64,000 bases of DNA from Caulobacter segnis ATCC 21756 (GCF_000092285.1 NC_014100.1:682001-746000), one strand, 5' to 3'. Shown: positions 16,695 through 25,164, counted from the stretch's first letter. Translations and numbers: made by a program. Notes: generated from the letters alone by a model not told the origin.

Positions 16695-18665
16695 ATGAAG
16701 CTGGGTGTAGCGTTGGCGCTGGCGGTCCTGTGCCTCGGCGGACGCGCCATGGCGGCGGACGAGACCGCGGCCGCCTTCGGCATGCGGGAGTATGTCCAGC
16801 AGATCAGCCTGTCGCCGGACGGCAAGCAGGCGGCAATGGTCACGCCGGCCGCGGGGCGCGGGGCCCAACTGGTGATCCTCGACCTGACCGGCGCGACGGC
16901 GGCGCGGGCCATCTTGGCGTCCACCGGGGATCCCGAACGCCTGACCGAGTGCAGCTGGTCGACGGACACGCGACTGATTTGCCAGCTCTATGTGGTGGTC
17001 AAGGGCGCCCAGGGAAGGCTGGGCTTCACCCGCCTGATCGCCCTCAACAGCGACGGAAGCGCGGTCAAGGTTCTCAGCGCCCAGACCAACGAGCGCTCCT
17101 TGAGGATGTCGCAGAACGGCGGCGACATCATCGATTGGGTCACCGACGACGCTCCCGGCGCCGTTCTGATGACGCGAGACTACATTCCTGAAAAGACAAC
17201 GGGTACGCACCTGGGCAAGGAGGAGGACGGCCTGGGCGTGGACCGCGTCGATACGCTCACCCTATCCCGCAAGCCGGTCGAGCGGCCCAACCTCAACGCC
17301 ATTGAATATATCGGCGACGGCCATGGCCTCGTACGGATCATGGGCGTCCGGCCGAAGCGGTCTTCGGGCTACGCCGACGACAACATCCAGTACTTCTACC
17401 GCGCCGTGAACCAGAGAGACTGGCGGCCCCTTGGACAGCTGACGATCACCGCCGGCGGCTACAGCGGCTTCAACCCGTACGCCGTCGATCCCCAACTGAA
17501 TGTCGTCTACGGCTTCGACGCTCAAGATGGCCGCCGGGCGCTCTTCAAGGTCGCGCTGGACGAGACGCTGAAACGGGAGCTGGTGCTGGCGCGGCCGGAC
17601 GTGGACGTCACGGGCCTGGTGCGGATCGGCCGGCAGAAGCGCGTCGTCGGCGCGTCCTTCGTCACCGATCGGCGGGAGACCGAGTTCTTCGATCCGGAGC
17701 TGCGCAAGCTGGGCGTCGCGCTCGGCAAGGCTCTGCCCGGGCGGCTGGTCACCTTCATCGACGCCTCGGCCGACGAGTCCAAGCTGCTGCTGTTCGCCGG
17801 CGGCGATAGCGATCCCGGCCTCTACTATCTCTTCGACAAGAAGGCGCGGCGCATGGAGGAGCTGATCTCCGCGCGGCCGCCATTGCAGACGTTCAAGCTG
17901 GCGACGGTCAAGGCGGTCACCTATCCGGCCGCGGACGGGACCCAGATCCCGGCCTACCTGACCCTGCCGGCTGGCCGCGACGGCAAGAACCTGCCGGCGA
18001 TCGTCATGCCCCATGGCGGACCCAGCGCGCGCGACGAGTGGGGCTTCGACTGGCTGGCGCAGTTCTTCGCCCATCAGGGCTATGCGGTGCTGCAACCCAA
18101 CTATCGCGGCTCGGCTGGCTATGGCGCGGACTGGTTCCAGAAGAACGGCTTCCAGTCCTGGCGCACGGCGATCGGCGACGTCAATGACGGCGGTCGCTGG
18201 TTGCAGCAGCAGGGGATCGCCAAGCCGGGCAAGCTGGCCATCGTCGGCTGGTCCTATGGCGGCTACGCGGCCCTGCAGTCGGCCGTCTTGGATCCCGACC
18301 TCTTCAAGGCCGTGGTCGCGATCGCTCCTGTCACCGACCTGGAGACACTGCGGTCCGAACACCTGGACTTCGTCGACTACCCGCAGGTCAGCGCCTTCAT
18401 CGGCAAGGGGCCCCATGTGACCGAAGGCTCGCCGGCCCAGAACGCGGCGGCCATCAAGGCGCCGGTGCTGATGTTCCATGGCGATCTCGACGCCAATGTC
18501 GGCATCGGCGAGTCCCGGCTCATGGAGCGCAGGCTGAAGGCGGCCGGTCGCTCGGTCGAACTGATCGAGTTCAAGGGCCTGGATCACCAGCTGGCCGACG
18601 ACGCGGCCCGGACCCAGATGCTGAGCAAGGCCGACGCCTTCCTGCGCGCGTCCCTGGGCTTGTGA
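16695..18665 (+). CDS. Secreted S9-family prolyl oligopeptidase-like peptidase
   Basis: The 656-residue protein begins with a signal peptide (MKLGVALALAVLCLGGRAMAA), so it is probably periplasmic; the start at 16695 removes 19 non-conserved residues from the longer frame. An N-terminal beta-propeller of about 360 residues contains WD40-like LSPDGKQAAMV repeats. The C-terminal alpha/beta hydrolase has the nucleophile in VGWSYGGYAAL, an oxyanion HGGPSARDEWG motif, an Asp in HGDLDANVG and a His in GLDHQL. This is the S9C acylaminoacyl-peptidase/DPP arrangement. It sits between zapA and the candidate 6S RNA; substrates are not predictable. Confidence 0.92.
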   Translation: MKLGVALALAVLCLGGRAMAADETAAAFGMREYVQQISLSPDGKQAAMVTPAAGRGAQLVILDLTGATAARAILASTGDPERLTECSWSTDTRLICQLYVVVKGAQGRLGFTRLIALNSDGSAVKVLSAQTNERSLRMSQNGGDIIDWVTDDAPGAVLMTRDYIPEKTTGTHLGKEEDGLGVDRVDTLTLSRKPVERPNLNAIEYIGDGHGLVRIMGVRPKRSSGYADDNIQYFYRAVNQRDWRPLGQLTITAGGYSGFNPYAVDPQLNVVYGFDAQDGRRALFKVALDETLKRELVLARPDVDVTGLVRIGRQKRVVGASFVTDRRETEFFDPELRKLGVALGKALPGRLVTFIDASADESKLLLFAGGDSDPGLYYLFDKKARRMEELISARPPLQTFKLATVKAVTYPAADGTQIPAYLTLPAGRDGKNLPAIVMPHGGPSARDEWGFDWLAQFFAHQGYAVLQPNYRGSAGYGADWFQKNGFQSWRTAIGDVNDGGRWLQQQGIAKPGKLAIVGWSYGGYAALQSAVLDPDLFKAVVAIAPVTDLETLRSEHLDFVDYPQVSAFIGKGPHVTEGSPAQNAAAIKAPVLMFHGDLDANVGIGESRLMERRLKAAGRSVELIEFKGLDHQLADDAARTQMLSKADAFLRASLGL

Positions 18666-18680
18666 TCACGCGCGACACCG

Positions 18681-18701
18681 CCGCCCCTATCGCCGGGGCG
18701 G
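18681..18701 (+). terminator. Stem-loop after the S9 peptidase gene
   Basis: CCGCCCC (18681-18687) pairs with GGGGCGG (18695-18701) around a 7-base loop, 16 bases past the stop codon. No T-run follows, so it may stop transcription weakly or protect the 3' end. Confidence 0.5.
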
Positions 18702-18710
18702 CCGAGCCCC

Positions 18711-18895
18711 TATATTGGACCTCGGCGGGTCTTGCTGTGGCTCTCGTCGAAGATTTCTATTCCCAGGGACCTTAATCTCTCTATCGGGACCTGTTCCCTC
18801 CCGTGGCCGTGGCTGCGGGAACACGGGGCCCACCTGTTACTGACAGGTTCGAGTGGATTGAAACGTCTTCACGGTTCTTCGCGGCGCCGCCACCT
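18711..18895 (+). ncRNA. ssrS: Candidate 6S RNA (ssrS)
   Basis: The protein-free gap before the 5-formyl-THF cyclo-ligase gene starts with a TATATT -10 box (18711-18716) and then a structured sequence. It begins CGGCGGGTCTTGCTGTGG and ends near GCGGCGCCGCC, so GGCGG/CCGCC ends can close a long stem. Internal arms include GGGACCTGTTCCC and GCGGGAACACGGGGCCC, with CACCTGTTACTGACAGGTT forming a hairpin. 6S RNA is widely encoded between zapA and ygfA, and size (about 180 bases) fits. Boundaries are approximate and no covariance model was run. Confidence 0.55.
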
Positions 18896-18951
18896 TTCTC
18901 CTCGTTCGGCGCGGCCTTGCGGCCGCCGGACCGGGATGACAGCTTCCAGGA

Positions 18952-19551
18952 ATGACCATCGTCGACCCCGTCGCGGCCAAGACGGCCCTGCGCGTCTTCC
19001 TGCGCAACCAGCGCAAGCAGTTGGCCCGCGAGCACCCCCAGGCCGATTGGATGATCGCCGAGGTGGCGCGCGAGCCCCTGACCGCGCTGTTCCCTGACCC
19101 GGCCGGCAAGGTCGCCGCGCTGTATCACGGTCTCGGGTCGGAGCTGTCGCCGCTGCTTCTGGGCGATTGGTTGCGCGAGACCGGCTGGACCTTGGCGCTT
19201 CCGGCCGTCGTCGACGCCGACGCCCACCGCATGGTGTTCCGCGCCTGGACTCCGGGCGAGCTCCTTGTCCACGACAAGATCGGCCTGCGCGCCCCCAGCG
19301 CCAGGCATCGGGTGCTGGAGCCGGACCTGGTCATCGCGCCGCTTCTGGCCTTTCAGCGCGACGGCGTGAGGCTGGGGCAGGGCGGCGGCTACTACGACCG
19401 GACCTTGGAAGCCCTGCGCGCGCGAAAGCCGGTCTTCGTGCTGGGTGTCGCCTACAGCGGTCAGCAGACGGAGAATCTGCCGCACGAGCCGCATGACCAA
19501 AGGTTGGACGCCATTCTCACCGAAAAAGAGTATATCGCCGTCAAACCCTGA
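18952..19551 (+). CDS. 5-formyltetrahydrofolate cyclo-ligase
   Basis: The 199-residue cytosolic enzyme converts 5-formyl-THF to 5,10-methenyl-THF with ATP. The family motifs are visible: AKTALRVFLRNQRKQL at the N-terminus, the substrate loop AARH..VLEPDLVIAPLLAF, and the hallmark RLGQGGGYYDRTL. It follows the candidate 6S RNA directly, as in many proteobacteria where ssrS and this gene (ygfA/fau) are co-transcribed. The start ATG at 18952 gives a normal-length protein. A YmdB-like gene follows 41 bases later on the same strand. Confidence 0.93.
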   Translation: MTIVDPVAAKTALRVFLRNQRKQLAREHPQADWMIAEVAREPLTALFPDPAGKVAALYHGLGSELSPLLLGDWLRETGWTLALPAVVDADAHRMVFRAWTPGELLVHDKIGLRAPSARHRVLEPDLVIAPLLAFQRDGVRLGQGGGYYDRTLEALRARKPVFVLGVAYSGQQTENLPHEPHDQRLDAILTEKEYIAVKP

Positions 19552-19592
19552 GCCGCTGGCGGCTCGATCCATACTGTTTCTTGGGACTTTCG

Positions 19593-20414
19593 ATGCGTTT
19601 CGCCTTTTTTGGCGATGTCGTCGGCAAGTCGGGCCGCGACGGCCTGGCCGACCATCTGCCCGACCTTCGCCGCCGGCTCTCCCTGGAGTTCGTGATCATC
19701 AACGCCGAGAACGCGGCGGCGGGTTTCGGCATCACCGAGAACACCGCGCGTGAGCTGTTCGAGGCCGGCGCGGACTGCCTGACGCTGGGCAATCACAGCT
19801 GGGACCAGCGCGAGGCCCTGACCTACATCGTGCGCGAGCCGCGCCTGATCCGGCCGGCCAACTATCCGATCCTGTCGGACGCGCCGGGGCGCGGCAGCCA
19901 TCTGTTCCAGACGGACTCGGGCAAGACGATCTTCGTCGTCAACCTGCTGGGCCGGGTTCACATGGACGCCATGGACGACCCGTTCGCCGCCGTCGACCGC
20001 GAGCTGGACAAGGCTCCGCTGGCCCAGGTGGCCGACGCGGTGGTGGTCGACATGCATTGCGAGGCGACCTCCGAGAAGATGGCCATGGGCCATTATTGCG
20101 ACGGCCGCGCCTCGCTGGTGGTGGGCACCCACACCCACGTGCCGACCGCCGACTGCCAGGTCCTGCCGGGCGGCACCGCCTACCAGACCGACGCCGGCGC
20201 CTGCGCCGACTATGACAGCGTGATCGGCAACCAGAAGGAAGAGCCCCTGCGGCGCTTCACCACCAAGATCAGCGGCGGCCGCTACCAGCCCGCCAGCGGC
20301 CCGGCCACGGTCTGCGGCGTCTTCGTCGAGACCGACGACCGCACGGGTCTGGCGACGCGCGTCGAGCCGATCCGAGTGGGCGGGCGTCTGAGCCCGCACA
20401 TCCCGGAGCTTTAG
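19593..20414 (+). CDS. YmdB-family metallophosphoesterase
   Basis: The 273-residue protein belongs to the TIGR00282/YmdB family of metallophosphoesterases; Bacillus YmdB hydrolyses 2',3'-cyclic nucleotides. Metal-ligand motifs are FFGDVVGKSGRDG (Asp), VIINAENAA (Asn/Glu), TLGNHSWDQRE (Asn/His), VDMHCEATSEK (His) and VVGTHTHVPTAD (His-x-His). The start at 19593 is chosen because the conserved first strand begins MRFAFFGD. It is likely co-transcribed with the upstream cyclo-ligase. Cytosolic, no signal peptide. Confidence 0.92.
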   Translation: MRFAFFGDVVGKSGRDGLADHLPDLRRRLSLEFVIINAENAAAGFGITENTARELFEAGADCLTLGNHSWDQREALTYIVREPRLIRPANYPILSDAPGRGSHLFQTDSGKTIFVVNLLGRVHMDAMDDPFAAVDRELDKAPLAQVADAVVVDMHCEATSEKMAMGHYCDGRASLVVGTHTHVPTADCQVLPGGTAYQTDAGACADYDSVIGNQKEEPLRRFTTKISGGRYQPASGPATVCGVFVETDDRTGLATRVEPIRVGGRLSPHIPEL

Positions 20415-20482
20415 CGCCAGGCTCAGCTTGCGGCTGTCACGATAGCGGTCTCAGATGCGGCTCCCCCAACAGGAGCCTCCCC

Positions 20483-20896
20483 ATGACCGACGCCATCTAC
20501 ACCGCCCACGCCCACGCCGTCGGCGGCCGCAACGGAACGGCCAAGTCCGACGACGGTCATCTGGACGTCAAGCTGGCCTTCCCGAAGTCGATGGGCGGCG
20601 ATGGGAACGGGACCAATCCCGAGCAGCTGTTCGCCGCCGGCTACAGCGCCTGCTTCCTGGGCGCGCTAGGCCTCGTCGCCCGCAACCAGGGCGTCAAGCT
20701 GGGCGAGCACAGCCTCGACGCCGAGGTTGATTTGATCAAGGACGAGACCAGCTTCCACGTCGGCGTGCGTCTTAAGCTGAACGCCCCCGAGCTTGACCGC
20801 GAAACCGCCGAAAAGCTGCTGCACGCCGCCCATGAGGTCTGCCCCTACTCGAAGGCCACGCGCGGCAACGTCCAGGTCGATCTGGAAGTCGCCTAG
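20483..20896 (+). CDS. ohr: Organic hydroperoxide resistance protein Ohr
   Basis: The 137-residue OsmC/Ohr-family peroxidase reduces organic hydroperoxides using two cysteines. Both are present in context: the peroxidatic Cys in QLFAAGYSACFLGAL and the resolving Cys in HEVCPYSKATRGN, with the catalytic Arg/Glu partner region in the N-terminal sheet. The protein-level length is standard. No ohrR MarR-type repressor gene is adjacent in this window. Two GC-rich stem-loops at 20922-20943 and 20947-20961 separate it from yebC. Confidence 0.94.
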   Translation: MTDAIYTAHAHAVGGRNGTAKSDDGHLDVKLAFPKSMGGDGNGTNPEQLFAAGYSACFLGALGLVARNQGVKLGEHSLDAEVDLIKDETSFHVGVRLKLNAPELDRETAEKLLHAAHEVCPYSKATRGNVQVDLEVA

Positions 20897-20921
20897 CCTC
20901 TTTCGGGCCGGCTTTTAGGCG

Positions 20922-20961
20922 GGCGGGGTGACAAAACCCCGCCTCAGGGGCTAAAAGCCCC
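20922..20961. terminator. Two tandem stem-loops between ohr and yebC
   Basis: GGCGGGG (20922-20928) pairs with CCCCGCC (20937-20943), and GGGGC (20947-20951) pairs with GCCCC (20957-20961) around TAAAA. Neither is followed by a T-run on the plus strand. They probably mark the end of the ohr transcript, but termination is inferred. Confidence 0.5.
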
Positions 20962-20994
20962 GCCTCCAATCGTATCCAGAAGCAGAGCCTCCAA

Positions 20995-21750
20995 ATGGCC
21001 GGCCACTCGAAATTCAAGAACATCATGCACCGCAAGGGTCGCGCCGACGCCGCGCGGTCCAAGCTGTTCTCCAAGCTGTCGCGGGAAATCACCGTCGCGG
21101 CCAAGTCGGGCCTGCCTGATCCGGCCATGAACCCGCGCCTGCGCCTGGCCGTGAACAACGCCAAGGCCGAGAGCCTGCCCAAGGACGTCATCGACCGCGC
21201 GATCAAGAAGTCGCAGATGGGCGACGCGGCCGACTATACGGAAATCCGCTACGAGGGCGTGGCCGCCGGCGGGGTCGGGATCATCGTCGAGGTGATGACC
21301 GACAACAAGAACCGCGCCGCCGCCAATGTCCGCTCCTACTTCACCAAGATGGGCGGCAACATGGGGGCCACCGGCTCGGTGACCTTCAACTTCGACCGCG
21401 TCGGCCAGATCAGCTATCCGGCCAAGACCGCCTCGGAAGACGAGATGATGGAAGCGGCGATCGAGGCCGGCGCCGACGACGTCACCTCGGACATGGACGA
21501 GGAAGGCGAAGGCCACACGATCTACACCGCCTTCGAGGACCTGAACGAGGTGGCCGCCGCCCTGGAAGCCAAGTTCGGCGCGGCCGCCAACACCAAGATC
21601 GCCTGGCGTCCCAAGATGCAGGTGCCGGTCACCGGCGACAGCGTCGCCACCCTGATGAAGCTGCTCGACATGCTGGACGAGGACGACGACGTCCAGGCCG
21701 TCTACTCGAACGAAGACATCAGCGAAGAAGACCTGGCCAAGCTGGGCTGA
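20995..21750 (+). CDS. yebC: YebC/PmpR-family protein (TACO1 homologue)
   Basis: The 251-residue protein matches the YebC family end to end: [28 protein letters not shown], then [24 protein letters not shown], then a long acidic C-terminal region ([25 protein letters not shown]). Members were annotated as transcription regulators; recent work on homologues supports a role in translation of difficult proline-rich stretches. It lies upstream of an MgtC-like gene; in many alphaproteobacteria it is near ruvC, as it is here (about 2.3 kb). A strong terminator follows. Confidence 0.95.
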   Translation: MAGHSKFKNIMHRKGRADAARSKLFSKLSREITVAAKSGLPDPAMNPRLRLAVNNAKAESLPKDVIDRAIKKSQMGDAADYTEIRYEGVAAGGVGIIVEVMTDNKNRAAANVRSYFTKMGGNMGATGSVTFNFDRVGQISYPAKTASEDEMMEAAIEAGADDVTSDMDEEGEGHTIYTAFEDLNEVAAALEAKFGAAANTKIAWRPKMQVPVTGDSVATLMKLLDMLDEDDDVQAVYSNEDISEEDLAKLG

Positions 21751-21789
21751 TCGGCCCTCTCCGCCTTCGGGACGGGTCGGAATATCTTG

Positions 21790-21827
21790 AACGCCGCGAC
21801 GGGCCTTGCCCCCGTCGCGGCGTTTTT
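21790..21827 (+). terminator. Rho-independent terminator after yebC
   Basis: CGCCGCGACGGG (21792-21803) pairs perfectly with CCCGTCGCGGCG (21811-21822), a 12-bp stem followed by TTTTT (21823-21827). It also shows that the apparent frame starting at 21787 does not mark the start of the next gene. Confidence 0.93.
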
Positions 21828-21888
21828 CGTTCAGCGATTCCGCCAAGAGGAGAGGGATCGCGAAGCGGCGCCGCCCGTTACAGCCCAC

Positions 21889-22581
21889 ATGGCCTGGCTG
21901 TCCCCCTCAGACTTCCTGCCCATCCTCGGCGCGCTGATCGCCGGCGCCGTGATCGGGTTCGAGCGCGAGTACCGCGCCCGGCCGGCGGGCCTGCGCACCC
22001 ATATGCTGGTCAGTCTGGCCTCGGCGCTGCTGATGCTGGCGGCCGTGCATCAGGTGCGGTGGATGCCCGAGACCTCGACCGAGGTGCTGCGCATCGATCC
22101 CGTCCGCATGGCCCACGGCGTGCTGACCGGGGTCGGTTTCCTGTGCGGCGGGGTGATCTTCCAGCAAGGCGTCTCGGTGCACGGTCTGACCACGGCCGCC
22201 TCCCTGTGGATAACTTCGGCGATCGGGACGCTGTTCGGCGTCGGGCTCTACGATCTGGCGACCCTCGGCGCGGTGCTGGCGGTGGCGACCCTCAGCGCCG
22301 CACGCTGGCTGGACCGCAGCCTGCCGCAGAAGAACTACGCCGAGATCGTCGTCCGCTCGCGCCGCGAGACGCCGCTGGACGAGGAAGAGTTGCGCGGGCT
22401 GCTGGGCGAGTACGACCTCAAGGGCCACCGGCTGAACCATCGTCTGCGCGACGGCGGCGCGGCGTTCGAGCTGGCCGGCCCTTTCTCGGGCAAGGGCGCG
22501 CTGCGGCTGCGCGAGGTCGCCGACCGGCTGCGGTCCGATCCCCGCGTCGTCGAGTTCGACATCCTGCCGCGCAAGGATTGA
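21889..22581 (+). CDS. MgtC/SapB-family membrane protein
   Basis: The 230-residue protein has four to five N-terminal membrane helices with the MgtC signature GAVIGFEREYRARPAGLRTHMLVSLASALLML and GFLCGGVIFQQGVSVHGLTTAASLW, and a C-terminal cytosolic ACT-like domain of about 80 residues. MgtC proteins help bacteria cope with low magnesium and acid, partly by affecting ATP synthase and membrane potential; SapB/YhiD members are less defined. The start at 21889 is chosen because the yebC terminator lies inside the longer frame. The nucleoside hydrolase gene follows 49 bases later on the same strand. Confidence 0.9.
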   Translation: MAWLSPSDFLPILGALIAGAVIGFEREYRARPAGLRTHMLVSLASALLMLAAVHQVRWMPETSTEVLRIDPVRMAHGVLTGVGFLCGGVIFQQGVSVHGLTTAASLWITSAIGTLFGVGLYDLATLGAVLAVATLSAARWLDRSLPQKNYAEIVVRSRRETPLDEEELRGLLGEYDLKGHRLNHRLRDGGAAFELAGPFSGKGALRLREVADRLRSDPRVVEFDILPRKD

Positions 22582-22630
22582 GCCGCTGCGTCGTCTTCTC
22601 CCGGTGATCCGGCGCCGCTAGAGTGATCCG

Positions 22631-23563
22631 ATGGTCCTGAAGGTTCACATCGACACAGATTGCGGCGTGGACGACGCCTTGGCGCTGACGCTGCTGGCGC
22701 GCGCCCGAGAGGCGGTCGAAGTGGTCTCTGTCTCGGCCGTGTTCGGCAACACCTATGTCGACCAGGCCGCGGCCAACGCGCGGGGCGTGCTGCGCCTGGC
22801 CGGCTGCGGGGCCGAGGTCTATATCGGCGCCGGCTCGGGCCTGGCCAAGCGCCGGGTCGAGCGGATGCGCCCCGCCCACGGTGTCGATGGCCTGAACGGC
22901 GCGGGCTTCTCCCAGCGCTGGAAGCTGCCGGAACTCGAGGGGGGACACTCCGCCAACTTCCTGGCCTTCGCCGCCCGGCGGAAGATCTCCGGCCTGTTCC
23001 TTGGCCCCCTGACCAACCTCGCCAAGAGCCTTCTGGAGGACCCCGCCGCCTTCCGCGACTGGCGCCCGACGATCATGGCGGGCGCTTTCGCCGTCGAGGG
23101 CAAGGCGGCCGGCGGCGCCGACTTCAACAGCTGGAGCGACCCCGAAGCCCTGCAGCGCACGCTGGAGGCCGGAGTGACGCCGCGCCTCATGCCTCTGGAC
23201 GTCAGTCGCCTGGTCCAGGTGACCGCCGCCGACCTGTCGCGCGGCGCCGACTGCTGCGGCTCGCCGCTGTCGGCGCGCCTGACCAAGGCGGCGGGACCCT
23301 ATATCGCCTTCCACAAGGGCGTCTGGGGCGGCGAGGGCTGTCGGCCCCACGACGCCGTGACCGCCGCCAGCCTGATCGCGCCGGAGCTCTTCACCTTCGA
23401 GCCCGCCCGGCTGCGCGTGGCGGTCGATGGCGTACGCCTGGGCCGTGTCGAGCGAATCGACGGGGCTCCGAACGCAGAGGTCTGCGTCGGTCTCGATGTC
23501 GATGGCGTCCGCCGGTTGATCGTCGGCGGGCTGTTCGGCGCGAAGGCGGTCGAGGCGGCCTGA
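22631..23563 (+). CDS. Inosine-uridine preferring nucleoside hydrolase family protein
   Basis: The 310-residue protein starts with the calcium-binding motif VHIDTDCGVDDALAL of the IUNH family, which cleaves the N-glycosidic bond of ribonucleosides. Further family segments are VSAVFGNTYVDQAAANARGVL (substrate loop), VYIGAGSGL, FLGPLTNLAKSL (active-site Asn), IMAGAFAVEG and DFNSWSDPEAL, and a C-terminal PHDAVTAASLI (active-site His/Asp). Nucleoside preference cannot be read from sequence. It is preceded by the MgtC-like gene; the next gene is on the other strand. Confidence 0.92.
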   Translation: MVLKVHIDTDCGVDDALALTLLARAREAVEVVSVSAVFGNTYVDQAAANARGVLRLAGCGAEVYIGAGSGLAKRRVERMRPAHGVDGLNGAGFSQRWKLPELEGGHSANFLAFAARRKISGLFLGPLTNLAKSLLEDPAAFRDWRPTIMAGAFAVEGKAAGGADFNSWSDPEALQRTLEAGVTPRLMPLDVSRLVQVTAADLSRGADCCGSPLSARLTKAAGPYIAFHKGVWGGEGCRPHDAVTAASLIAPELFTFEPARLRVAVDGVRLGRVERIDGAPNAEVCVGLDVDGVRRLIVGGLFGAKAVEAA

Positions 23564-23568
23564 CGCGC

Positions 23569-23850
23569 CTAGTGCGGCTGGCCCCACTGGGCCGCGCGTT
23601 CCCGGACGAGGTCCCGCATGAATTGGTCGAGATCGGCCAGGCGCTGGTCCATCTCCGAGACCGGCACGCCGTTCCAGATCGCGTGGTCATAAGCCGAGCG
23701 CGCCTCTTGCAGGTTCTCGCCGGCCCGGTACCGCTCGGCGATGTAGAGGGTCTCCAGCAGCTTGGTGGGACGGTCGATCTTCTCGTGCTTCATCGACCAG
23801 TAGCTGACCATGTACTCGGCCAGGATTCCTTCGTCCGACGTACTGACCAT
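23569..23850 (-). CDS. Small conserved-type hypothetical protein
   Basis: The 93-residue acidic protein (MVSTSDEGILAEYMVSYWSMKHEKIDRPTKLLETLYIAERYRAGE in segments) is predicted helical, cytosolic, with no cysteine pair, signal peptide or membrane helix. I do not recognise a family. It converges on the nucleoside hydrolase with 5 bases between stops, and its start lies 170 bases from ruvC, so the two are divergent. Codon bias is like that of neighbours, supporting a real gene. Confidence 0.7.
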   Translation of the reverse strand: MVSTSDEGILAEYMVSYWSMKHEKIDRPTKLLETLYIAERYRAGENLQEARSAYDHAIWNGVPVSEMDQRLADLDQFMRDLVRERAAQWGQPH

Positions 23851-24014
23851 CGGCGTCTCCCTAACGACTGCCCGCTAGATAGGGAGCGCCTTCGAGCCCG
23901 CCAGGGTTTGGATCAAATTCCGGCGGCGACTTGCCGGCGCAAGAGCGCGTGGCGTTTACGACTCGTTAGGGAAGACGGGGCTTTTCCTCAGGGGCGGAAG
24001 CGAGGAAAGTGCGA

Positions 24015-24029
24015 GAACACATGATGAAC
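24015..24029. promoter_or_regulatory. LexA operator at the ruvC start
   Basis: GAAC-ACATGAT-GAAC matches the alphaproteobacterial LexA box (GTTC-N7-GTTC on the other strand) with exact 7-base spacing. It overlaps the ATG codons at 24021 and 24024, where a bound repressor would block initiation. SOS control of ruvCAB is established in Caulobacter, as I recall. Confidence 0.8.
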
Positions 24030-24530
24030 GCGAATCGCTCCCCGATCCGAATTCTGGGCCTCGATCCAGGCCTGCGCCGCACCGGCTGGGGCGTGCTGAC
24101 CATCGACGGCGCTCGGATGAGCCACGTCGCCCACGGGGTGATCGCGCCGGATGAAAAGGCCGACTTCGCCCAGCGCCTGCTGCACCTGTTCGAAGGCATC
24201 TGCGCGGTGATCGAGCAGCACCGCCCCGACGAGGCGGCGGTCGAGGAGGTGTTCCTGAACACCAACGCCCAGTCGACGCTGAAGCTGGGCCACGCCCGCG
24301 CCGCGGCCCTGATCGCGCCGGCCCGCGCCGGGCTGCCGGTCGCGGAGTATTCGACGCGCCTGGTCAAGAAGGCGGTGGTCGGAACCGGCGCGGCCGACAA
24401 GGCTCAGATCGGCTTCATGATCGCGCGCCTGCTGCCGACGGCCGGCAAGACCACGGCCGACTGCGCCGACGCCCTGGCCGTCGCCATCACCCACGCCAAC
24501 CTGCGCGCCGCCCACCGGAGGGTCGCATGA
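24021..24530 (+). CDS. ruvC: Holliday junction resolvase RuvC
   Basis: The 169-residue endonuclease cuts Holliday junctions symmetrically after RuvAB branch migration. The four catalytic acidic residues are visible: Asp in [12 protein letters not shown], Glu in VEEVFLN, and two Asp in the C-terminal [15 protein letters not shown]. The start is uncertain: GTG 24009, ATG 24021 and ATG 24024 are in frame. ATG 24021 is chosen for its distance from GAGA (24013-24016) and because GTG would put the operator fully inside the gene. ruvA overlaps by 4 bases, giving translational coupling. Confidence 0.94.
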   Translation: MMNANRSPIRILGLDPGLRRTGWGVLTIDGARMSHVAHGVIAPDEKADFAQRLLHLFEGICAVIEQHRPDEAAVEEVFLNTNAQSTLKLGHARAAALIAPARAGLPVAEYSTRLVKKAVVGTGAADKAQIGFMIARLLPTAGKTTADCADALAVAITHANLRAAHRRVA

Positions 24531-25027
24531 TCGGCCGTCTCAGGGGCGCCGTCGCCGAGGTCGGCGAGGAAGAGGCCCTGATCGACGTCATGGGCGTCGG
24601 CTATGTCGTCCGCTGCGGTCACCGCACCCTCCAGCGCCTGCCGGCCCTAGGCGAGGAGACCTTGCTGCACATCGAAAGCCAGTGGAGCGAGAGCGCGGGC
24701 CTGCGGCTCTACGGCTTCGCCACGCGCGAGGATCGCAAGGCCTTCGTGCTGCTGCAGGCGATCCAGGGCGTGGGGCCCAAGGCCGCCATGGCGGTGCTGG
24801 ACGTGCTGTCGCCGGCCGAGCTGGCCTCGGCCGTCGCGCGCGAGGACAAGGCCGCCGTCGGCCGCGCCAACGGCGTGGGACCCAAGCTGGCCCTGCGCAT
24901 CGTCACGGAGCTGAAGGACAAGCCGATCACCGATGGCCCGGTGCTGATGACCGCGCCCGCCGCCAGCGCCGCGTCGTCCGCGCCCGCCAAGCCCGCCCCG
25001 ACCGGCGACGCCGTCGCCGCCCTGTGA
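24527..25027 (+). CDS. ruvA: RuvA, domains I-II (frame ends early)
   Basis: The 166-residue product carries RuvA domain I (OB fold, [28 protein letters not shown]) and domain II with two helix-hairpin-helix motifs ([15 protein letters not shown] and [14 protein letters not shown]), which bind Holliday junction DNA. It ends after a flexible Ala/Pro/Ser linker at a TGA (25025-25027) just where domain III should start. Domain III is encoded in the next frame, which begins at the ATG overlapping the stop (TGATG). Compared with a normal RuvA of about 205 residues, two bases (TG in CTGTGATG) appear inserted. Confidence 0.9.
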   Translation: MIGRLRGAVAEVGEEEALIDVMGVGYVVRCGHRTLQRLPALGEETLLHIESQWSESAGLRLYGFATREDRKAFVLLQAIQGVGPKAAMAVLDVLSPAELASAVAREDKAAVGRANGVGPKLALRIVTELKDKPITDGPVLMTAPAASAASSAPAKPAPTGDAVAAL

Positions 25028-25149
25028 TGGGCCTGGGCGTCGCCGAGGTGAACGCTCGCCGCGTCGTCGAGGCCGCCGCCGATCGCCTGGGCGAGGCGGC
25101 GACAGTTCAGGCGCTTATCAAGGCCGGCCTGCAGGAGTTGGGGCGATGA
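25027..25149 (+). CDS. RuvA domain III, separate frame
   Basis: This 40-residue frame ([22 protein letters not shown], then [14 protein letters not shown]) is the three-helix domain III of RuvA, which contacts RuvB and stimulates its ATPase. Its ATG overlaps the ruvA stop as TGATG, so ribosomes could reinitiate and make it as a separate polypeptide. More simply, a 2-base insertion split one gene. If real and not reinitiated, RuvA would bind junctions but not recruit RuvB. Confidence 0.85.
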   Translation: MGLGVAEVNARRVVEAAADRLGEAATVQALIKAGLQELGR

Positions 25150-25164
25150 GTTTGGCTCAACGGC

